64,000 nucleotides of DNA, taken from contig NZ_CAJZAG010000003.1 in NCBI RefSeq assembly GCF_914271485.1, forward strand, positions 62,001-126,000. Direction: 5' to 3'. This document shows positions 59,062 to 64,000 of the stretch, piece by piece. Position numbers and translations under genes: made by a program. The stretch's first letter is position 1. The number at the start of each line of letters is the position of its first letter. This DNA comes from Cupriavidus pampae. Its GTDB lineage: Bacteria; Pseudomonadota; Gammaproteobacteria; Burkholderiales; Burkholderiaceae. The notes under the pieces are model-generated. The model made no database searches and was not told where the DNA came from. It saw only the letters and a program-made list of their open reading frames with translations.

Positions 59062-59090
59062 CGGGTGCCGCATGGCACCCGTTTTTTTTT
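59062..59090 (+). terminator. Rho-independent terminator of tctBA
   Basis: CGGGTGCC-GCAT-GGCACCCG followed by nine T. It is 43 bp after the tctA stop. Confidence 0.9.
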
Positions 59091-59108
59091 GCCTTTTTGA
59101 TTTACCTG

Positions 59109-59993
59109 CTAGGGTCCGAACAGCGTCGCGCACGCCTGGCGGATCGCGCCAGTCACATGATCGCGACCATGGTCGCGCCGCTCGAGCATGCCGACCGTGC
59201 GCGTCAGGGGCTCCCCACCCGCCTGCAACGGCAGGATGCGCAGTGACTCGTCCTCGCGCCAGCGTGCGCGCTTGAGCAGCGGCACCACGGTCACGCCCAC
59301 TTCCTGCCGTACCAGTTCCACCAGCGCCTCGATCGAATTGAGCTCGAGAAATTCGTTCACGCGCAGATGCGAGCGCCGCAGCGCGCGCTCCACGAGCATG
59401 CCGGTACGCTGCGTGCGGTCGAATCGCAGGAAGGGGTTGGCGGCCAGCGCTTCCCGTGCGCTCGCACCGGGCGCGCCACGCGCGGCAAGCGCGACCAATG
59501 GCTCCTGATAGAGCGGCGTCCAGCGCAGGCTGCCCGCGGGCCGCGCGGTGCCTTCGACCAGAAAGGCCGCGTCGAGCGTGCCCTGCTCGACCTGCGCGGC
59601 CAGCTCGATCGACTTGGCGCCGACCAGCCGCACATCGAGCGCGGGATAGGCGCGCTTCATCCGGGCCACGGCATGGGACAGGCCGCCCATGACCGAGACC
59701 ACGGCCCCCACGGCAACCGCGCCCGCCATCGCTTCCGAAGCCACCAATGGCAGCCGCATGTCGTCGTAGAGCGACAACATCCGGCGCGCCTGCGGCAGCA
59801 GCTCCCGGCCGTCGGCATTGAGCACCGCGACGCGACCACTGCGGTCGAACAGCACACGGCGCAGCTCTTCCTCGAGCGAGCGCATTTGCAGGCTGACCGC
59901 GGCCTGTGTCAACGCTACCTGCCCGGCGGCGGCGGCAAAGGAGCCATGTTCGGCGACGGCGACGAAGGTACGGAGGAATCGGATGGTGCTCAT
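59109..59993 (-). CDS. LysR-family transcriptional regulator
   Basis: 294 residues. The N-terminal winged helix (FAAAAGQVALTQAAVSLQMRSLEEEL) is followed by a LysR effector domain. It is divergent from a Bug-ggt pair with 133 bp between start codons, and that gap contains a perfect 7-bp-arm dyad at 60018-60036. It probably controls that pair. The sequence does not show whether it also affects tctBA, which converges on it. Confidence 0.92.
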   Translation of the reverse strand: MSTIRFLRTFVAVAEHGSFAAAAGQVALTQAAVSLQMRSLEEELRRVLFDRSGRVAVLNADGRELLPQARRMLSLYDDMRLPLVASEAMAGAVAVGAVVSVMGGLSHAVARMKRAYPALDVRLVGAKSIELAAQVEQGTLDAAFLVEGTARPAGSLRWTPLYQEPLVALAARGAPGASAREALAANPFLRFDRTQRTGMLVERALRRSHLRVNEFLELNSIEALVELVRQEVGVTVVPLLKRARWREDESLRILPLQAGGEPLTRTVGMLERRDHGRDHVTGAIRQACATLFGP

Positions 59994-60017
59994 ATCAAGA
60001 CCGGGGCGCGGGTTGAC

Positions 60018-60036
60018 TCACAAGGATTTCTTGTGA
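60018..60036. promoter_or_regulatory. Candidate LysR operator, TCACAAG-N5-CTTGTGA
   Basis: A 19-bp dyad with perfect 7-base arms, 25 bp upstream of the LysR start at 59993 and about 91 bp upstream of the Bug start at 60127. It fits a T-N11-A type LysR box. Nearby at 60053 the plus strand repeats part of a half-site (TTGTGATCGC). Confidence 0.5.
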
Positions 60037-60126
60037 ATCGCAAAAGGAATATTAGCTTTCATTGTGATCGCGCGCGCGGAATAATGGATGTTTCCTATCG
60101 AATCTGCCCTGCCCGGAGCAAATTGC

Positions 60127-61119
60127 ATGACCCCACGGTGCCTGACCCAACCCCTACGTCTGCTCGGCTTCGGCCTGGCCTCGAGCCTGATGCTCGCTGC
60201 CGCCCCGACTTTCGCCGATACGTTTCCCAGCAAACCGATTCGCCTGATCGTGCCGTTCCCGGCCAGCGGCGCCACCGACCTGCTCGCGCGCGCGATCGCG
60301 CAGAAGGTCGGCGCCGACATGGGCCAGCAGATCGTGGTCGATAACCGGCCAGGCGCGGGTGGCGCGATCGGCTCCGACATGGCGGCCAAGGCGCCGGCGG
60401 ACGGCTACACGCTGCTGATCGCGACCTCGAGCACCCACTCGATTGGCCCGTACATCAATTCGAAGCTGCCCTACAACACCGAAACGGATTTCACGCCGAT
60501 CGGCCAGGTGGCCATCGCCACCAACATCCTCGTCGTGCCGAACACGCTGCCCGCGAAGAATGTGAAGGAGCTGGTCGACTACGCCAAGAAGCATCCGGGC
60601 GAGCTGAACTACGCGTCGAGCGGTAACGGCACGATTGGCCAGTTGACCGCCGAGGCATTCAAGGCGCAGACCGGCACCTTCATCACGCATATCCCGTACC
60701 GTGGCACCGCGCTCGCCGTGCCGGACCTGATCTCGAACAAGGTGCAGGTGCTGTTCGACAGCGTGGTGTCCGGCATGCCGCACGTGAAGGATGGCAAGCT
60801 CAAGGCGCTGGCCGTGACCAGCCTCAAGCGCTCGCCGCTCGCGCCGGATGTGCCGACGGTCGCCGAATCGGGCCTGCCCGGCTTCGAGTCGAACACGTGG
60901 TTTGGCATCTACGGTCCCAAGGGCCTGCCTGCGGATATCGTGGCACGCCTGAACACCGAGTTCAACAAGGCCATCCAGTCGCAGGACGTCAAGGACCGCC
61001 TGGCCAAGCTGGGCGCCGAGCCCGTCGGCGGCACCCCGGCGCAGTTCGCCGCGATGGTGAAACAGGACAGCGCGCGCTGGGGCAAGCTGATCAAGGATCG
61101 CAAGATCACGGTGGATTAA
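60127..61119 (+). CDS. Bug-family (TctC-like) periplasmic receptor
   Basis: 330 residues. A signal peptide ends near PTFA (mature DTFPSKPIRLIVPFPASGATDLLARAIA) and DNRPGAGGAIGSDMAAKAPADGYTL gives the ligand loops. The ATG at 60127 has GGAG 9 nt upstream. A gamma-glutamyltransferase gene follows 21 bp later, so the likely ligand is a gamma-glutamyl compound or peptide. It is the nearest candidate partner for tctBA, separated by one LysR gene. Confidence 0.92.
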   Translation: MTPRCLTQPLRLLGFGLASSLMLAAAPTFADTFPSKPIRLIVPFPASGATDLLARAIAQKVGADMGQQIVVDNRPGAGGAIGSDMAAKAPADGYTLLIATSSTHSIGPYINSKLPYNTETDFTPIGQVAIATNILVVPNTLPAKNVKELVDYAKKHPGELNYASSGNGTIGQLTAEAFKAQTGTFITHIPYRGTALAVPDLISNKVQVLFDSVVSGMPHVKDGKLKALAVTSLKRSPLAPDVPTVAESGLPGFESNTWFGIYGPKGLPADIVARLNTEFNKAIQSQDVKDRLAKLGAEPVGGTPAQFAAMVKQDSARWGKLIKDRKITVD

Positions 61120-61140
61120 GCCGGAACAATCGAGACAACC

Positions 61141-62766
61141 ATGCAGAACTTCAACTGGACCAACCCCTACCCCACCGTGCGCATTCCGCTGTTCGCACGC
61201 AACACGGTGTCCACCTCGCATCCGCTGGCCGCGCAGGCCGGCCTGCGCATGCTACTCAAGGGCGGCAACGCCGTGGATGCCGCGATTGCCGCGGCCGCCG
61301 CGATCACGCTGGTGGAGCCGGTGTCGTGCGGCCTTGGCAGCGATGCGTTCGCCATCCTGTGGGACGGCAAGGAACTGCATGGTCTGAACTCGTCGGGCGT
61401 GGCGCCCGCCGCGTGGAGCCCCGAGTATTTCAAGGGCAAGTACGGCGAGGTTGCCAACGGCATCGCCAACCGTCCCGTGCGCGGCATCGACTCGGTGACC
61501 ATTCCCGGCGTGATCGCTGGCTGGGCCGCGCTGCATGAGCGCTTCGGCAAGCTGCCGTTCGAAGACCTGATGGAACCGGCGATCGAGATCGCCGAGCGTG
61601 GCTATGCCATGCCGCCGGTGGTCGCGCACAAGTGGGCCGCCGCAGTGCCCGAACTGCGCAACCAGCCGGGCTTTGCCGACACGTTCATGCCGAACGGCCG
61701 CGCGCCGGAAGTGGGCGAGAAGTTTGTGTTCAAGCATGCCGCCGACACGCTGCGCAAGATCGGCGCGACGCGTGGCCGTGCTTACTACGAAGGCGAGATC
61801 GCCGAGAAGATCGCCGCGTTCAGCAAGGAAATCGGTGGCGCGCTGACGCTCGACGATCTGCGCAACTACAAGCCGGAGTGGGTCAAGCCGATCTCGAAGT
61901 CCTACCGCGGCTACGACGTGCACGAGATTCCGCCGAACGGCCAGGGCATTGCCGCGCTGATGGCGCTCGGCATGCTCGACCAGTTCGACGTGGGCTCGCT
62001 GCCGGTGGATTCGGTGCAGTCGCAGCATCTGCAGATCGAGGCAATGAAGATCGCGTTCGCCGACCTGTATCGCTACGTCGCGGACCCGCGCAGCATGGAA
62101 GTCACGCCCGAGCAGATGCTCGACGACGCGTACCTGAAGTCGCGCGCCAAGCTGATCAACATGGATCGCGCCTCGAATCCCAACTTCGGCATGCCGAAGA
62201 CCGGCGGCACGATCTACCTGACTGCGGCCGACGAGAACGGCATGATGATCTCGTTCATCCAGTCGAACTACATGGGCTTCGGTTCGGGCGTGGTGGTGCC
62301 GGGCACCGGCATCAGCCTGCAGAATCGCGGCGTAGGTTTTTCGATGGATCCGAAGTCCGCCAACGTGGTGGCCGGCGGCAAGCGTCCGTTCCACACCATC
62401 ATCCCGGCGTTCCTCACGCGCGATGGTCAGCCTGTGATGAGCTTTGGCGTGATGGGCGGCGACATGCAGCCGCAGGGTCATGTGCAGACCGTGGTGCGCA
62501 TGCTCGACTACAAGCAGCAGCCGCAGGCCGCGTGCGACGCACCGCGCTGGAAGGTCAACCGCGACTTCACGCTCGACGTGGAAGGCACGATGGACCCCAA
62601 CACCGTGGCCGCGTTGAAGGCGCGTGGCCATCAGCTCAAGTCGGTCGAGGATCCGTACATGGACTTCGGCTCGGGCCAGTTCATCTGGCGTCTGTCCGAC
62701 GATCGCGAGCAAGGCTACGTGGTGGCCAGCGACAGTCGTCGTGACGGGCAGGCAGTGGGCTTCTGA
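61141..62766 (+). CDS. ggt: Gamma-glutamyltransferase-family hydrolase
   Basis: 541 residues. The Ntn-hydrolase self-cleavage site lies at about Thr357 in GGTIYLTAAD, which aligns with Thr391 of E. coli GGT. The gamma-glutamyl binding parts are seen (GGNAVDAAIAAAA, FVMGGDMQPQGHVQ). Unlike E. coli GGT it lacks a visible signal peptide, so it probably acts in the cytoplasm. It would process imported gamma-glutamyl compounds. It is 21 bp after the Bug gene and ends at the terminator 62801-62831. Confidence 0.9.
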   Translation: MQNFNWTNPYPTVRIPLFARNTVSTSHPLAAQAGLRMLLKGGNAVDAAIAAAAAITLVEPVSCGLGSDAFAILWDGKELHGLNSSGVAPAAWSPEYFKGKYGEVANGIANRPVRGIDSVTIPGVIAGWAALHERFGKLPFEDLMEPAIEIAERGYAMPPVVAHKWAAAVPELRNQPGFADTFMPNGRAPEVGEKFVFKHAADTLRKIGATRGRAYYEGEIAEKIAAFSKEIGGALTLDDLRNYKPEWVKPISKSYRGYDVHEIPPNGQGIAALMALGMLDQFDVGSLPVDSVQSQHLQIEAMKIAFADLYRYVADPRSMEVTPEQMLDDAYLKSRAKLINMDRASNPNFGMPKTGGTIYLTAADENGMMISFIQSNYMGFGSGVVVPGTGISLQNRGVGFSMDPKSANVVAGGKRPFHTIIPAFLTRDGQPVMSFGVMGGDMQPQGHVQTVVRMLDYKQQPQAACDAPRWKVNRDFTLDVEGTMDPNTVAALKARGHQLKSVEDPYMDFGSGQFIWRLSDDREQGYVVASDSRRDGQAVGF

Positions 62767-62800
62767 GCACGCCGCAAGGTTGACGTTCATGTAGCACTGC

Positions 62801-62831
62801 AGGCGCCACGGGCCACCGTGGCGCCTTTTTT
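62801..62831 (+). terminator. Rho-independent terminator of the Bug-ggt unit
   Basis: AGGCGCCACGG-GCCA-CCGTGGCGCCT, 11-base arms, followed by six T (counting the last arm base). It is 34 bp after the ggt stop. Confidence 0.9.
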
Positions 62832-62930
62832 ATTGTGCCAACTGTTCTGTTCGGGACCCTCGCAACTGTGCATGGCGCGCGGCTGGGGCATCACTACACT
62901 GAGGGTCCTGCTACCCAGAGAGTTCCGATC

Positions 62931-63806
62931 ATGGCCACGTACGCATACCGCATCGTCAATGTCTTCGCCGAGTCCACACTGGCCGGCAACCCGCTCTGCG
63001 TCTTCGAGGACGCGCGTGGCATGGACGACGCGACCATGCAGGCGCTGGCGCTCCAGTTCAATCTGTCCGAGACCACGTTCCTGCTGCCTTCGGAGCGCGC
63101 CACGCGCCGCATGCGCATTTTCACGCCCAACTTCGAGATGCCGTTCGCGGGCCACCCGACGCTTGGCACCGCGCACGTGGTGCGGGAGCTGGCCGGTGGT
63201 GGCGATGCGCTGTCGCTCGAGGTCAAGGCGGGCATCGTGCCGGTCAGCGCAGGCAGCGGCAATGACAGGGATCGCTGGACGCTGACGGCGCCCACCCATG
63301 GCGCCCCTGGCACCGCGCCCGCGGGCGCGCCCGATGCGACGATCGCCTCGCTGCTCGGGCTCGATGCGTCGGACCTCGACGGGTCGCCGCTGTGGGTCAA
63401 CACCGGCAACGAGCAATTGCTGGTGCCGCTGCGCTCGACCGACGCGGTGCGCCGCGCGCGGCCCGACGGCGGGCGGTTCGAGCAATGGCCGCAGAGTCCT
63501 TCCTCCGGCCGCCGTTGCGCGTATGTGTTTGCGCGGGACGAGCAGGCGCCGGGCAAGATGCTCGTGCGGTTCTTCTTCACCAAGAACGCGGGCTCGTTCG
63601 CCGAGGATCCGGGCACGGGCTCGGCCTGCGCCAATCTCGGTGGCTGGCTGCTGGCCACGGGGCATGCGTTGCCGGCGGCCTACGAACTCGATCAGGGCGA
63701 GGCCGTGGAGCGTCGTTGCCGGCTCGATCTCGCGGTGAGCGCCGAGGGCGCGATTCGCGTCGGCGGCCGCGTGATCGAACTCGGACGCGGCACAGTGACC
63801 TTGTAG
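62931..63806 (+). CDS. PhzF-family isomerase/epimerase-like protein
   Basis: 291 residues. The family start is YRIVNVFAESTLAGNPLCVF and the catalytic Glu is about Glu47 in NLSETTFLLP; the second-half repeat carries FFTKNAGSFAEDPGTGSACANLGGWL. PhzF proteins isomerise dihydro-3-hydroxyanthranilate, but most homologues have unknown substrates. The ATG at 62931 matches the family; an open stretch before it overlaps the terminator. A flavin-binding-family gene follows 49 bp later. Confidence 0.92.
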   Translation: MATYAYRIVNVFAESTLAGNPLCVFEDARGMDDATMQALALQFNLSETTFLLPSERATRRMRIFTPNFEMPFAGHPTLGTAHVVRELAGGGDALSLEVKAGIVPVSAGSGNDRDRWTLTAPTHGAPGTAPAGAPDATIASLLGLDASDLDGSPLWVNTGNEQLLVPLRSTDAVRRARPDGGRFEQWPQSPSSGRRCAYVFARDEQAPGKMLVRFFFTKNAGSFAEDPGTGSACANLGGWLLATGHALPAAYELDQGEAVERRCRLDLAVSAEGAIRVGGRVIELGRGTVTL

Positions 63807-63855
63807 TGGGTCATACTGCGGGTCTGCCTCCCACGACAATCTTCGCCGAAGCGCC

Positions 63856-64000
63856 ATGTCCGAAAACGATCCGCAGTTTGCCACCGCGCATGTTCTGACC
63901 AATATTGCCGCGCTGGAAGCGCTGTACGCGGAGCCGAGCGCCGCGTCGCTGTCGAAAGAAGTCGACTACCTGCACCCGCACTATCGCGCGTTCGTGGAGA
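63856..64000 (+). CDS. 5' end of a probable pyridoxamine-5'-phosphate oxidase-like protein (partial)
   Basis: The first 48 residues are present (ATAHVLTNIAALEALYAEPS, then SKEVDYLHPHYRAFVE) before the window ends. The LxPHYRAFVE pattern resembles the N-terminus of PPOX-class flavin proteins, but the core is missing, so the call is tentative. It follows the PhzF-like gene on the same strand, a common pairing. The ATG at 63856 has no strong Shine-Dalgarno. Confidence 0.5.
   Translation, partial: MSENDPQFATAHVLTNIAALEALYAEPSAASLSKEVDYLHPHYRAFVE

Overview
The window is GC-rich chromosomal DNA from a betaproteobacterium of the Burkholderiaceae, most like Cupriavidus or Ralstonia (inferred from gene content, without a database search). 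The pointers are three Bug-type tricarboxylate-family receptors, an rpsU-yqeY-dnaG-rpoD operon encoding a very long RpoD, a DUF2782 gene beside an APH-type thrB, a BPSS1780-like membrane protein and a typical beta-class porin. I see no phage, insertion sequence, integrase, CRISPR array or rRNA. Most of the window is core genome with small accessory catabolic islands.

Layout. 1-12.4 kb is accessory and metabolic: the end of an unrecognised gene, a porin, a probable dsdA-Bug-amidase operon read away from a LysR gene, an NMT1/SsuA-type ABC importer followed by a GntR regulator, and an ECF sigma/anti-sigma pair beside a DUF3455 lipoprotein. 12.6-26.1 kb is mostly housekeeping: a NirC-like channel, tRNA-Ile(CAU), rpoD, dnaG, yqeY, rpsU, a BaiN/YhiN-type flavoprotein, tsaD, folE2, and dxs-ispA-xseB. 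26.1-32.8 kb holds a Rieske oxygenase, a DMT exporter, a sulfurtransferase, a ZIP transporter, a dienelactone hydrolase and a type II NADH dehydrogenase. 33-52 kb holds polA, a LOG-family gene, DUF2782, thrB, a membrane protein, uvrD, valS, galU, tusA, a Nudix and a tautomerase gene, an NfeD/SPFH pair and alaS. 52-64 kb is again accessory: a CaiB/BaiF CoA-transferase, a DUF2214 protein, two Bug receptors, a CvrA-type antiporter, tctB-tctA, a LysR regulator, a gamma-glutamyltransferase, a PhzF-like protein and the start of a flavin-binding protein.

How the genes fit together. rpsU, yqeY, dnaG, rpoD and the tRNA form the classical macromolecular-synthesis unit. xseB-ispA-dxs is an isoprenoid-precursor operon. 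Bug receptors next to enzymes (amidase with D-serine dehydratase, CoA-transferase, gamma-glutamyltransferase) suggest three separate uptake-and-degradation units. tctB-tctA lacks its own adjacent tctC and may use one of these receptors.

No clearly undescribed multi-gene system is visible. The most interesting signals are regulatory: an array of CTTTC direct repeats, mostly at 11-bp pitch, between the antiporter gene and tctBA; a palindrome covering the start codon of the dsdA-linked LysR gene; an 11-bp-arm inverted repeat upstream of the Rieske gene; a possible AUC start in the ZIP gene; an AT-hook-like motif in the RpoD extension; and a 13-bp tandem repeat running through a stop codon.
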